From: a bacterium
GTDB taxonomy: Bacteria > Zixibacteria > MSB-5A5 > CAIYYT01
Assembly (NCBI GenBank): GCA_016708315.1
Contig: JADJGC010000005.1
Coordinates: 102,870 to 166,869 of the forward strand
DNA: 64,000 nt
Reading direction: 5' to 3'
Shown here: one piece after another, positions 17,332 through 25,148 of the stretch
Layout of the letters: each line of letters opens with the position of its first letter
Numbering within the stretch: the first letter of the stretch is position 1
Made by a program: the position numbers and the translations under genes
The notes under the pieces: generated by a model
Seen by the model: only the letters and a program-made list of their open reading frames with translations
Databases searched by the model: none
What the model was told of the DNA's origin: nothing

Positions 17332-17874
17332 CTACACCTCAAACGTCCGCTTGCAGAAATACGACCGCACCGAACCATCCGACTGCTTCTGTGACCAAAC
17401 TTCGAAACCCTTCTTGTTGACCGCGTCCAGAAGTGGCGCCGGCACAAACGGCGTGATCAATTCATAGATCTCACCAGCTTTGAGTTTTTCAAGGTCGCTC
17501 ATCACTCTGCCGAGCGGATGCTCCCCTGCTTCAAGAATCGGCGCGGCATCAAGCAAAGCCGCAATCTTTGTCTGCGCAAACCAATCCGGAACTGAGTCAA
17601 TATCGGGCTTATCGGCTGCGCCGCCCTTCCACTGCTCTTCAATGCCAAGCTCTTTGCGCAGAGTGTTGATCAGGACTCCGATCGATACTTCGCCGATCTT
17701 CGCCACCTGTTGCAATGTCGCCACCTTTGCGACCGTCTTGCGCAACAGCGGATTTTTCAATTTTGCGTAAGCCGGTGATAGTTTCATCAGCGGCGCTTCC
17801 AACTGCGGGTATCGGTCAAGCAGCGGACCGATTTTGGTATCGGGTGTGATGGTTAAGATTTCAACTTGTGATAT
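17332..17874 (-). CDS. DUF1858/DUF2249 protein with probable ATA start
   Basis: The N-terminal half is a DUF1858 domain (TPDTKIGPLLDRYPQLEAPL, then NPLLRKTVAKVATLQQVAKI) and the C-terminal half resembles DUF2249 (PLGRVMSDLEKLKAGEIYEL). These small domains often accompany hemerythrin/DUF438 proteins in redox and nitrogen-oxide gene sets. DUF1858 homology extends upstream of the first standard start (TTG, 17802), and no ATG, GTG or TTG is available there. AAGGAAGGA at 17881-17889 is followed after exactly six bases by ATA at 17872-17874 in the correct frame, so ATA is the likely initiation codon. The ribosome site overlaps the stop of the upstream DUF438 gene, implying coupling. Confidence 0.8.
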   Translation of the reverse strand: MSQVEILTITPDTKIGPLLDRYPQLEAPLMKLSPAYAKLKNPLLRKTVAKVATLQQVAKIGEVSIGVLINTLRKELGIEEQWKGGAADKPDIDSVPDWFAQTKIAALLDAAPILEAGEHPLGRVMSDLEKLKAGEIYELITPFVPAPLLDAVNKKGFEVWSQKQSDGSVRSYFCKRTFEV

Positions 17875-17888
17875 TGTTATTCCTTCCT

Positions 17889-19127
17889 TTAGTCTTTCGC
17901 GTACTCAAGCAAACGTTGCTGTCCATCGAGAGCGCGCTTGTCGGTCAGATCCTGGCTCACTTCGAGCGTTCCGAGATACTCTCCCTTCTTGTCGCGCAGT
18001 GCGAAGTACTCAATGTGAATAAACCGCCCCTTAATCGTAATCCAGAATGGCGCTCGCGATTGTTTCCCTGCGCGAAAATCCTCAAGTATTTGCTGTACAA
18101 TGTGAACGCTGTGCGGCGGATGACACAACTGCACTTTGCGGCCAAGAATAGCACGGTTGCGATCGAATATCCGTTCGCGCCCCTGCGTAAAATAGCGCAC
18201 TGTGTCGTCTTTGTCGACGAAGGTCAGGTCAAACGGAATCGAGTTCAGAATCGCATTCAGTTCCGTCGGTGTCATACTGCCTGACGGGAGCTGTATCCGT
18301 CCCTCTTCCGATACCGACTCGCTCGCCATCGCTGTCTCGCCGCTTGGTGTCCATTCTTCGGTCGGGTCAAACAAACAGAACCCGATTTCGAGACTCTGAT
18401 TGTAGACCTGCCACCACTCTTGCTCCGTCAGCGTATCCATGCACATCGGGAAGAGAATCTGTTCCTCTTTGAAGATCATATCCTCGACGCCGTCAAAGGC
18501 TGGCTTGAACACAAGCTCAACCAATGTGCGCGCTTCTTCCGCTCCAATGCCTTCCATGTGTTCAAAACTCTCGACACCGGCTTTGAGCATGGCGCGGATC
18601 TGATCGTGTTTTCCCCACATCACGGTCGGCGGGCCGGTGATGCCGTGCTTTTCGAGAAACGGGAAAATCAAGTTCTCTTTGCGGCGATAGTGCTTGTCGA
18701 CGTCACAAAGATTGTGAATTCGCACTCGTATCTGAGCAATCGCAGCCTTCAAATCATCATCATTGACGCCTTTGTTTACTGCTTCAAAAGCTTGCTTTAG
18801 GCTCGACAATTCCCACTCGATCGCGCGATTCTCTTTCAAGAAAGTATCTACTGGATGCCCTGCCGGTGCCGCCTTTGCTGCTGAAGTGTCGATGTTTCCT
18901 TTCAGCGCGGCGCTGTGGATATCGCACATCTTGAGCACTTCCGTAATCGGCAACCCTTCATCGATCAGTTCCTTTTCGACAGCCATCACTTCATCGTATG
19001 GCACCTGCCCCAGTATCCGCTGCAATTGCATCCGCACTTCATTCGGTGCTTCGCCTTTGTGTAACTGCAGGATCAAGTGCTTCAGTAGTTCTCGGCGTTT
19101 TTCGGCGTTGTTTATTAACTCGCTCAT
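17889..19127 (-). CDS. DUF438-hemerythrin-PAS sensor-like protein
   Basis: A cytoplasmic multi-domain protein: DUF438 at residues about 10-80 (RRELLKHLILQLHKGE), a hemerythrin HHE domain at about 90-235 with di-iron ligands in HPVDTF, HNLCDVDKHYRRKENLIFP, KHDQIR and FKEEQILFP, and a PAS domain at about 285-400 (ILNSIPFDLTFVDKDDTVRY). It likely senses or handles O2 or NO through the di-iron site. There is no output kinase or DNA-binding domain. It is followed after 14 bases by the DUF1858 gene and preceded by a Fe-S membrane protein and a Crp/Fnr regulator on the same strand. Confidence 0.9.
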   Translation of the reverse strand: MSELINNAEKRRELLKHLILQLHKGEAPNEVRMQLQRILGQVPYDEVMAVEKELIDEGLPITEVLKMCDIHSAALKGNIDTSAAKAAPAGHPVDTFLKENRAIEWELSSLKQAFEAVNKGVNDDDLKAAIAQIRVRIHNLCDVDKHYRRKENLIFPFLEKHGITGPPTVMWGKHDQIRAMLKAGVESFEHMEGIGAEEARTLVELVFKPAFDGVEDMIFKEEQILFPMCMDTLTEQEWWQVYNQSLEIGFCLFDPTEEWTPSGETAMASESVSEEGRIQLPSGSMTPTELNAILNSIPFDLTFVDKDDTVRYFTQGRERIFDRNRAILGRKVQLCHPPHSVHIVQQILEDFRAGKQSRAPFWITIKGRFIHIEYFALRDKKGEYLGTLEVSQDLTDKRALDGQQRLLEYAKD

Positions 19128-19149
19128 TCTACGTAACCTCTATTCATCT

Positions 19150-20310
19150 TCAGGGCCGCGGCGGAACTGTCTGATTGTTCAGTTCGCGCAAACCCTTGGT
19201 GTCGGTGGGATGACCGTAGCCCTGAAGATTTTGTTGGTGATATAAGTATTCTTCTGTTGTGACTTTGCTGTTCCAATATCCGGTAATCAATCCGATTCCG
19301 GTGATCACGATGAATATGCCGACCGTCGCAATCGCCACCCAGCGTTTGTGTATCGGCTTGCCTGTAATCAACGATTTGACTTCAAGTGTATCTGCGACCG
19401 GACAAACATCCACGCAACTCATGCACGAGGTACACTCGTCGGAGATGACAGTCTTGACCTTATCTACTTTGATGAATGACGGGCACTTCAGTGCGCACTT
19501 GCCGCAGTCAATACACGAAATCGGATTGCGTTTGATCTTGTGCGGTGAAGCCAGTGACAACACGCCCAGCAGTGCGCCATACGGGCAGAGATTTCGGCAC
19601 CAGAAACCGCGCAGCGGAATCGAAAGCAGTACCAGCGCTCCGATAACAATGATGGAAAACTGCGAAATCTGTGCGAAGAAGTAGTACATCTTCACATCGG
19701 CGACGATGTTGTAGTCGCTGTCGAGGAAAGCTCTCAATGCGAACTTTCCCATCGTGAAGAAGATTGCGTATACGAAAAACGCAAGGAGCAGATACTTCAA
19801 GCTTCTTAGCGGATAGTCGAGCCAGCGCGGAACTGTGATTCGACGGCGAAACATCTTCTCACCCAAATCACCCAGAGCTTCTGAAATCAAACCGACCGGA
19901 CACAGCCAGGCGCAAAACGCTTTTCCGAAGACCAGCGATAGGGCAATGATCGCGACCAGAATCACCAATCCCGCCGGATGGGCAGGGTGAAACTCTCCGG
20001 ATAAAACGAGATAGTACAAGCTCATCAGCGAGCTGATCGGCAAGAACCCTTCAACTCCCGGCGGGCGTTGCACAAAAGTCGTCGCACCGCCAGATTCGAG
20101 ATACTTCACAAACAAATGCATCTCGACACCGATCCACACACACAGCAGTGCAAAACCAATCTGTACCGCGAGACGCCATTTCTGAATATGTGACTGACGA
20201 TTACGAATGACTTTGGGCTTGGCGGAGGTACTCGGCGAAGTATCGTCGCCGTTGTCGTCGTATTCTTGAAATCTATTCATAACCATATTCCCAATCCTCT
20301 TAAGGCTCAT
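19150..20310 (-). CDS. NapH/CcoG-like 4Fe-4S membrane protein
   Basis: An integral membrane ferredoxin-like protein for electron transfer across or near the membrane. About five transmembrane segments are visible (VQIGFALLCVWIGVEMHLFV, LVILVAIIALSLVFGKAFC, SLKYLLLAFFVYAIFF, SIIVIGALVLLSIPL and near the C-terminus VAIATVGIFIVITGIGLITG). Two CxxxCP pairs (CAWLCPVGLI, CRNLCPYGALLG) precede two 4Fe-4S motifs (CIDCGKCALKCP and CTSCMSCVDVCP), as in NapH/NosR-type proteins. The start could be 20310, 20286 or 20280; the ATG at 20280 begins MNRFQEYDD. An FNR-type box lies upstream at 20354. Donor and acceptor are unknown. Confidence 0.88.
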   Translation of the reverse strand: MSLKRIGNMVMNRFQEYDDNGDDTSPSTSAKPKVIRNRQSHIQKWRLAVQIGFALLCVWIGVEMHLFVKYLESGGATTFVQRPPGVEGFLPISSLMSLYYLVLSGEFHPAHPAGLVILVAIIALSLVFGKAFCAWLCPVGLISEALGDLGEKMFRRRITVPRWLDYPLRSLKYLLLAFFVYAIFFTMGKFALRAFLDSDYNIVADVKMYYFFAQISQFSIIVIGALVLLSIPLRGFWCRNLCPYGALLGVLSLASPHKIKRNPISCIDCGKCALKCPSFIKVDKVKTVISDECTSCMSCVDVCPVADTLEVKSLITGKPIHKRWVAIATVGIFIVITGIGLITGYWNSKVTTEEYLYHQQNLQGYGHPTDTKGLRELNNQTVPPRP

Positions 20311-20353
20311 CTTGCCTTCACAGACAGAATCGGAAAGTGGGCTATGTAAGTCC

Positions 20354-20367
20354 TTGATTTAAGTCAA
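20354..20367. promoter_or_regulatory. FNR/DNR-type operator candidate
   Basis: TTGATTTAAGTCAA fits the TTGAT-N4-RTCAA pattern bound by Fnr/Dnr-family regulators. It sits between the Crp/Fnr gene and the Fe-S membrane protein gene, 43 bases upstream of the start at 20310 (73 from 20280), so it is well placed to control the operon 20310 to 17332. Confidence 0.6.
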
Positions 20368-20372
20368 GCAGG

Positions 20373-21044
20373 TCAGATTTTTTCGCCTGTGGCGATTGAT
20401 TCCAAGTGGTCCGAATCGAGGATGGTGATGCGTTTCCCTTCGACGGCAATGACTTCTAAGTCCTTGAGTTTCTTGAGGCTGCGTGAGAAAGTCTCGCTGA
20501 TAGTTGCCAGTTCGCTGGCCAATTCGCTTTTCGTGACGTCAAGCTCAAAACTGCTCGCCTTGAGTTTCTGCTGTTGACGCAATAGGTACGACGCTAAACG
20601 CGCCGGGACTTCCTTAAGCGACAAGTCCTCCAATTTCGCGGCAAATTCCCTCAGCCAGCGGGAAAGGCTTCCAATGATTTTCAGCGAAATATTGGGGTAC
20701 TTGGTTATCAGAGAAATGAACTGATCCTTGGGAATGAAAGCGGCCTCCGAATCCTCCATCGCCATGCAATTCGCCGGATAGGTCTTCCCGCGAAAAATAG
20801 CCGCCTCCGCAAACATCTGCCCCGGCGTTATCTGGTGAAGCGTAAACTCTTTGCCGTCAGGCGAGGATTTATAGATTCGCACCCTACCTGACAACAAAAC
20901 GAAGAACCCGGTCGCTGGATCACCTTCAAAAAACAGCATCGTCTCGTTATCGAATCGACGCAACTGGGTAATGCCGCGCAACGATTCAAACTCCTGCGGA
21001 TCGAGTTCGCGAAACAACGGAGCGTTGTGAAGAAGCTTTTCCAT
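20373..21044 (-). CDS. Crp/Fnr-family transcriptional regulator
   Basis: A cyclic-nucleotide-binding fold at residues about 10-125 (FFEGDPATGFFVLLSGRVRI, PGQMFAEAAIF) followed by a winged helix-turn-helix (SELASELATISETFSRSLKK). It lacks an N-terminal Cys cluster, so it is not a classic 4Fe-4S FNR; a DNR/NnrR-like haem or other effector mode is more likely. Length 223. It lies head-to-head with the NifU-like gene (149-base gap) and just upstream of the Fe-S/hemerythrin genes, with a matching box at 20354. Confidence 0.92.
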   Translation of the reverse strand: MEKLLHNAPLFRELDPQEFESLRGITQLRRFDNETMLFFEGDPATGFFVLLSGRVRIYKSSPDGKEFTLHQITPGQMFAEAAIFRGKTYPANCMAMEDSEAAFIPKDQFISLITKYPNISLKIIGSLSRWLREFAAKLEDLSLKEVPARLASYLLRQQQKLKASSFELDVTKSELASELATISETFSRSLKKLKDLEVIAVEGKRITILDSDHLESIATGEKI

Positions 21045-21193
21045 CGTGATAAATGGATAGGCAAAACGAGCTGATACAACAACAAGAAACGAATGACAAC
21101 TAAATCTCCCTTAATTTGCCCCAATTATCGACTGCTTTAGCCGCAATAATTCACCCATTTTCGCTCAGAATTGCTTATTTTGGAGAGTAATCA

Positions 21194-21613
21194 ATGGCGA
21201 CTAAGTCGCCTTTACAGCGAGGTGTATTCGCAGTGACACAGTCAGATCATTCATTCTCGCCGGACGTCGTTGACCACTTCCTCCATCCGCGAAATGTCGG
21301 GTCGGTCGAAAACGCAACGGCAGCGGTCGAACTTGTGAACGAAATCTGCGGTGACAACCTGCAAATGTCGGTGAAGATTTCCGCCGGCAAGATCGAGGCC
21401 ATCAAGTTTCGATCGGAAGGCTGCGCCGTCGCAGTAGCATCAGCGTCCAAGCTAACCGAAGCTGTCACTGGCCGGACTATCGCCGAGGCAGACAATCTCG
21501 CCAAATCTGCCGTTGCCTCTGTTCAGCAAGGCACGCACAGCGAGAAACAGCACTGCCTTGAAATTGTTCTGCTTGCCTGGCAGAAGCTGTTGGCAGAAAT
21601 AAACACGAAATGA
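21194..21613 (+). CDS. NifU/IscU-like iron-sulfur scaffold protein
   Basis: A small Fe-S cluster assembly scaffold. The core reads SPDVVDHFLHPRNVGSVENA, with the three cluster-binding Cys in ICGDNLQM, GCAVAVASASKL and KQHCLEIVLLAW, and matches IscU/NifU-N. The first 15 residues are an unconserved extension, but ATG at 21194 has GGAG eight bases upstream. No cysteine desulfurase gene is present here. It is followed 27 bases later by a rubrerythrin gene, so it belongs to an oxidative-stress or anaerobic repair unit. Confidence 0.88.
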   Translation: MATKSPLQRGVFAVTQSDHSFSPDVVDHFLHPRNVGSVENATAAVELVNEICGDNLQMSVKISAGKIEAIKFRSEGCAVAVASASKLTEAVTGRTIAEADNLAKSAVASVQQGTHSEKQHCLEIVLLAWQKLLAEINTK

Positions 21614-21640
21614 ATTTATCCCGTATAGAGGAGTATTGAG

Positions 21641-22138
21641 ATGACCGACGTGAAAAAGCAAGTTGAGGATATCATCAAGATCGGAATCAAAACCGAGATT
21701 GAGGGCCAGCATTTCTATTCGACGCTGGCTCAGAAGATTCAGAATCCCGACGCCCGTAAGAAGATCGAATCTCTCGCAATCGACGAAGTCAACCACGAGC
21801 GGACGTTGCGTGCTTTGTACAAAAAACTCGTCGGCACTGACGTATCAGAGTTGCCGGCAGAAGGACTCGCCATTTTTAAGAACGCTTTTGGCGACGGACC
21901 ACTTGCGGAAGCTGACAAATTTCGTTTGATTGAGTTGGCGATGGAGGCCGAACGCCTCACTGCCAAGCATTATGCCGACGGCATGGCCAAGTCCACTGAT
22001 GCCGGCATTCGCGAGGTCTTCGCCGAACTTACGGCCGAAGAAGACGGGCACTATGATATGCTCGCTGCTGAACGTGAAGCTCTGCGCGGCAATATCAATT
22101 GGTTCAGCTACGGCGATTCTTCAATGATGGAAGAATAG
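21641..22138 (+). CDS. Rubrerythrin-like ferritin-fold protein
   Basis: A four-helix di-iron protein with ligand motifs EIEGQHFY, DEVNHERTL, MEAERLTAKHY and EEDGHYDML. There is no C-terminal rubredoxin domain, so it is a short rubrerythrin/erythrin-type protein, probably reducing peroxide or sequestering iron. It has GAGG about ten bases before ATG and lies between a NifU-like and an FAD-protein gene on the same strand. A hairpin follows at 22141. Confidence 0.88.
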   Translation: MTDVKKQVEDIIKIGIKTEIEGQHFYSTLAQKIQNPDARKKIESLAIDEVNHERTLRALYKKLVGTDVSELPAEGLAIFKNAFGDGPLAEADKFRLIELAMEAERLTAKHYADGMAKSTDAGIREVFAELTAEEDGHYDMLAAEREALRGNINWFSYGDSSMMEE

Positions 22139-22140
22139 CC

Positions 22141-22176
22141 GGCACCCCACCCGCGGCGAAGCGTAGGGTGGGGCCT
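22141..22176 (+). terminator. Hairpin, possible weak terminator
   Basis: GGC-a-CCCCACCC pairs with GGGTGGGGCC around a 13-base loop, followed by TTTG only. It may reduce but not abolish read-through into the FAD-protein gene at 22213. Confidence 0.5.
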
Positions 22177-22212
22177 TTGAGGTAGATAGAGATTTTTTTG
22201 GAGGAATAGACA

Positions 22213-22881
22213 ATGTCAACAGAAGTTTACGACATCACGATAATTGGCGGCGGTCCGGCTGGACTCTTCGCCTCTTTCTATGCGGGCTTGCGCGATGCCA
22301 AAACCAAGATCATTGAATCTACCAACGAACTCGGCGGAGCGTTAGTGCACGAATATCCGAATGAAGTCCTGCGCGATGTTGCCGGCTTCGTCTTGATTAC
22401 CGCCAAGAAGCTCGCTGAGAATTTCATCGAGCAGGCGATGATGTACGAACACGCCATCTGCAAAAATGAAATCGTCAGCGCGCTTGAGTTCGACAAGACT
22501 GCCAAAGTCTGGACCGTGACGACCAACAAGGGCGCTCATAAGTCCAAAGCTGTAGTCCTTGCCCTCGGCACAATGGAGAAAGTTCAGACCAAGAGCAAAC
22601 TCCTCGTCGAGTCGCTCAAGAAAAACGGCGTCAAGATCAACGAGCAGGGCATTGCCGTCGATGCCACGATGAATGCCGGGATGCCGGGACTCTATGCTTG
22701 CGGTGACGTCATCAGCAAAGCCAAAGAGCTGAACTTCATTTCGATGGCTACCGCCGAAGCCGCCATGGCGGTCAACAACGCCAAGAAGTATGTTAATCCC
22801 GAGGTTGACACCTTCCCCGGTTACTCGACCGATATTCGCAAAGACAAGCCGAACTATCACACCAATCCGTTGGCTGATTAG
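22213..22881 (+). CDS. Minimal thioredoxin-reductase-like FAD protein lacking the NAD(P)H domain
   Basis: The N-terminus is a Rossmann FAD-binding site (DITIIGGGPAGLFASFYAGL) and the C-terminus has the second FAD motif (MPGLYACGDVISKAKELNF). Thioredoxin reductases and ferredoxin-NADP reductases are about 310-350 residues; this one is 222. The sequence goes from VVLALGT almost directly to VKINEQGIAVDATMNAGMPG, so the NAD(P)H-binding domain that should lie between is absent, as is a CxxC pair. Both ends are well conserved and the frame is open, so the deletion looks genuine. It may take electrons from another protein, for instance the neighbouring rubrerythrin system. ATG has GGAGG nearby. Confidence 0.85.
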   Translation: MSTEVYDITIIGGGPAGLFASFYAGLRDAKTKIIESTNELGGALVHEYPNEVLRDVAGFVLITAKKLAENFIEQAMMYEHAICKNEIVSALEFDKTAKVWTVTTNKGAHKSKAVVLALGTMEKVQTKSKLLVESLKKNGVKINEQGIAVDATMNAGMPGLYACGDVISKAKELNFISMATAEAAMAVNNAKKYVNPEVDTFPGYSTDIRKDKPNYHTNPLAD

Positions 22882-23200
22882 TCCGGCACCGTTTCGCTCA
22901 AACTGCAAATTGCCAGTAAATAGGCGGCAGGAGAATTCTCCTGCCGCCTTCTGATTTTGTACTCTACGGCGCATTGCATTCGACGAATCAGACTCCGACA
23001 AAGCTGCACGGTAACAGACTTCAAGTAGTCGCAAAGCCCATTTAGGCAGGCAAAACTCTTGCGATTTCGGCGGTCGTTTCCGTATATTTGAATAATGTAA
23101 TCTTAGAGCTATGTTTCCCGACCGACAAGTCGGCGCTACCCGACATTGCCCGTAAAGAGTTGAGAAATCTAATTGAAACTACTCGCTGGTGAGGTGCTCT
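22882..23200. other. 319-base gap with terminator and possible promoter
   Basis: Holds the palindromic terminator at 22923-22948 and a weak promoter candidate (TTGCGA at 23059-23064, 18-base spacer, TATATT at 23083-23088) for the secreted protein at 23201. No further gene is supported. Confidence 0.45.
22923..22948. terminator. Perfect palindromic terminator-like hairpin
   Basis: GGCGGCAGGAG-aatt-CTCCTGCCGCC is a perfect inverted repeat followed by TTCTGATTTTG. The same GGCAGGAG stem appears in the terminator at 24359. Confidence 0.7.
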
Positions 23201-24310
23201 GTGAAGCTACATTTCCTTGTTGTTTGTGCCGGTCTGTTAGTCTGTGAACTGGCGGGCGCAGCAGTCCCGAACCTTGTCAACTACCAAGGTCGATTAACTG
23301 ACGGCTCGGGCATCACCGTCCCAGACGGTAACTATTCTGTGATGTTCTCAATTTACTCGGTCCCTGACGGCGGTATCGCGGTCTGGTCGGAAACCCAGAA
23401 CGTCACCACGACGAACGGTATCTTTGCGGTTCTCCTGGGTTCGGTAAACCCCTTCACATCGAATGCGTTTTCCGATACCAGCCGCTACTTGGGGATCAAG
23501 ATCGGCGACGCTCCTGAGGAATTACCGCGCAATCGACTTGTGTCGGTTCCCTTTGCCATTAGTGCCGGGAGTTCCGGTGGTTGGGTAGATGATGGCGCTA
23601 ATGTCCATCTTGCAAGCCCGTCAGATCGAGTGGGGATCGGTATTTCCTCACCGCCCGTGGCACCGCTTCATATTCACGATCCGATCAACTCTATCAACGG
23701 CAGCCGCGTGCAATTGACCCAGGAATCTTCCGGGGCAGGCACTTTCGACGGTTTCTCGATGATTTACGGATCCGGAAACGCCTTTCTGTGGCAGTATGAG
23801 CCCGGCGCGATGATTCTCGGCACAAGTAACACCGAACGGATGCGCTTTGATGCTCTCGGCCGGGCGGGTATTGGTACGGCGCTGCCGCAGTCTCCGCTGG
23901 TTGTTCAGGGCTCAAGCAATTGGGGCGTCTTGGAAGTTGTCGGATCTGCTGTCAATTCCGAGGCGAGCATCGCGTTCCGGCCAGTGAATCGAAACAAGGG
24001 GGATAGCCTGACTTGGATACTGGGTGTCAATAACAACGCAGGTATCGTCGGCGCGTTCTCACTGTACCGTCCCAATGGACTCGGCAACGGCTCACAGGCG
24101 ATAACGGTGCTTACCAACGGCCATGTCGGCATTGGAACGCCGGTGCCGCTGGGAGCACTTGATGTGTCTTCCACTACCGGAGCCCTAATTGTACCGCGCA
24201 TGACCACGGCACAACGGGATGCCCTTTCAACGATGGACGGAATGATCATCTATAACACGACGACAAACCAGTTTAACTTCCGCGAGAATGGCGCCTGGGT
24301 AGCAAAGTAA
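23201..24310 (+). CDS. Secreted fibre-like protein with VGIGT repeats
   Basis: GTG at 23201 (GAGGT five bases upstream) gives a Sec signal peptide (FLVVCAGLLVCELAGAA). Residues about 25-120 form a beta domain (NLVNYQGRLTDGSG, PNGNYSVMF-like) that is common at the N-terminus of large secreted proteins in this bacterial group. The rest contains repeated short motifs (RVGIGISSPPVAPLHIHD, RAGIGTALPQSPLVVQGS, HVGIGTPVPLGALDVSS) like those of phage tail fibre and trimeric adhesin shafts, and ends IIYNTTTNQFNFRENGAWV, a frequent tail-spike-like end. The function is unknown; a surface fibre or adhesin is an inference. Confidence 0.8.
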   Translation: MKLHFLVVCAGLLVCELAGAAVPNLVNYQGRLTDGSGITVPDGNYSVMFSIYSVPDGGIAVWSETQNVTTTNGIFAVLLGSVNPFTSNAFSDTSRYLGIKIGDAPEELPRNRLVSVPFAISAGSSGGWVDDGANVHLASPSDRVGIGISSPPVAPLHIHDPINSINGSRVQLTQESSGAGTFDGFSMIYGSGNAFLWQYEPGAMILGTSNTERMRFDALGRAGIGTALPQSPLVVQGSSNWGVLEVVGSAVNSEASIAFRPVNRNKGDSLTWILGVNNNAGIVGAFSLYRPNGLGNGSQAITVLTNGHVGIGTPVPLGALDVSSTTGALIVPRMTTAQRDALSTMDGMIIYNTTTNQFNFRENGAWVAK

Positions 24311-24358
24311 CTCGCCGGGCAAAACTAATCCCTGGAAAATAGCACTACCAACAAAAGA

Positions 24359-24389
24359 GCGGCAGGAGAAAACTCCTGTCGCTTTTTTT
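24359..24389 (+). terminator. Rho-independent terminator
   Basis: GCGGCAGGAG-aaaa-CTCCTGTCGC (one G-T pair) followed by TTTTTTT. Confidence 0.88.
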
Positions 24390-24392
24390 CCG

Positions 24393-24420
24393 TTGACAGC
24401 CTTCCCCGAATTCCTATCTT
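24393..24420 (+). promoter_or_regulatory. Promoter for ABM monooxygenase gene
   Basis: TTGACA (24393-24398), 16-base spacer, TATCTT (24415-24420), immediately after the terminator of the upstream gene and 66 bases before the start codon. Confidence 0.6.
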
Positions 24421-24486
24421 GACCAATCCAGTCAGGATTGTGGAACTGATGGATACACTTAGTCGTTTATCTCTCGGAGGATATTG

Positions 24487-24792
24487 ATGTTTGTAATGAT
24501 GAATCGCATGTCGGTACCGGAAGAGTACCGCGAGAAGTTCGAGCACATGTTCAAGACCCGTGCCGGTGCCGTCGACCGTCGTCCCGGGTTTATCAAAGCC
24601 GAAATACTTAAGCCTACTCAAGGCAATGAATATATTGTAATGACTCATTGGGAATCCGAATCCGATTTCGAGGGTTGGACCAAGAGCCCCGAGTATATCG
24701 AAGGCCATCGCCGCGTCGGCGAATTCAAAGGACCAGACGGCAAAATCGTCCTGACTTCGAAAGTCGAGAAGTATGAAGTCTTCGCCTCCTAA
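24487..24792 (+). CDS. Antibiotic-biosynthesis-monooxygenase (ABM) family protein
   Basis: A 101-residue dimeric ferredoxin-like-fold protein of the ABM/HmoA/IsdG type. Visible motifs are FVMMNRMSVPEEYREKFEHM, RPGFIKAEIL and YIVMTHWESESDFEGWTKSP, which is closest to haem-degrading HmoA-like members (conserved Trp and central W-E-S pattern). The substrate cannot be fixed from sequence. ATG at 24487 has GGAGG six bases upstream. The next gene overlaps its end by 20 bases. Confidence 0.85.
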   Translation: MFVMMNRMSVPEEYREKFEHMFKTRAGAVDRRPGFIKAEILKPTQGNEYIVMTHWESESDFEGWTKSPEYIEGHRRVGEFKGPDGKIVLTSKVEKYEVFAS

Positions 24793-25078
24793 CGGCGTAA
24801 CCGAAGATACCGACGTCGAAATCGGGGCAGTCGCCAAACCGTCGATCTGGCGCCGATTCAAGGACTTCATGAAGCAGTTCAAGCGCGATCTCCGCGAACC
24901 GCTTCCTGGAACCGAAGACCTGAACCGCATGGGTAAGGTTAAGGCCCGATTCCGACACCTCTTCAAACGCTACGGCTGGAAGCTGTTGGTTGCCATCTGC
25001 GTCTACTATCTCATCCGCGACGGAATCCTCTACATCCTGATACCCTATCTCGTCGCCAAGAAGCTGCTAGCTGATTGA
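24773..25078 (+). CDS. Small single-pass membrane protein
   Basis: A 101-residue protein with a basic N-terminal half (WRRFKDFMKQFKRDLREP) and one C-terminal transmembrane segment (WKLLVAICVYYLIRDGILYILIP interrupted by two charges). It overlaps the ABM gene by 20 bases, so it is translationally coupled and could recruit that protein to the membrane. No family was recognised. Confidence 0.65.
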   Translation: MKSSPPNGVTEDTDVEIGAVAKPSIWRRFKDFMKQFKRDLREPLPGTEDLNRMGKVKARFRHLFKRYGWKLLVAICVYYLIRDGILYILIPYLVAKKLLAD

Positions 25079-25102
25079 CTAATTCGGCAAATTCGCTATA
25101 TT
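25075..25102 (+). promoter_or_regulatory. Promoter for miaB
   Basis: TTGACT (25075-25080), 16-base spacer, TATATT (25097-25102), 47 bases before the miaB start. The -35 overlaps the stop codon of the previous gene. Confidence 0.65.
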
Positions 25103-25148
25103 CACGGCCTCAGACGGTTCGAATTGCGCCCTAATTGATACTTGAGGA

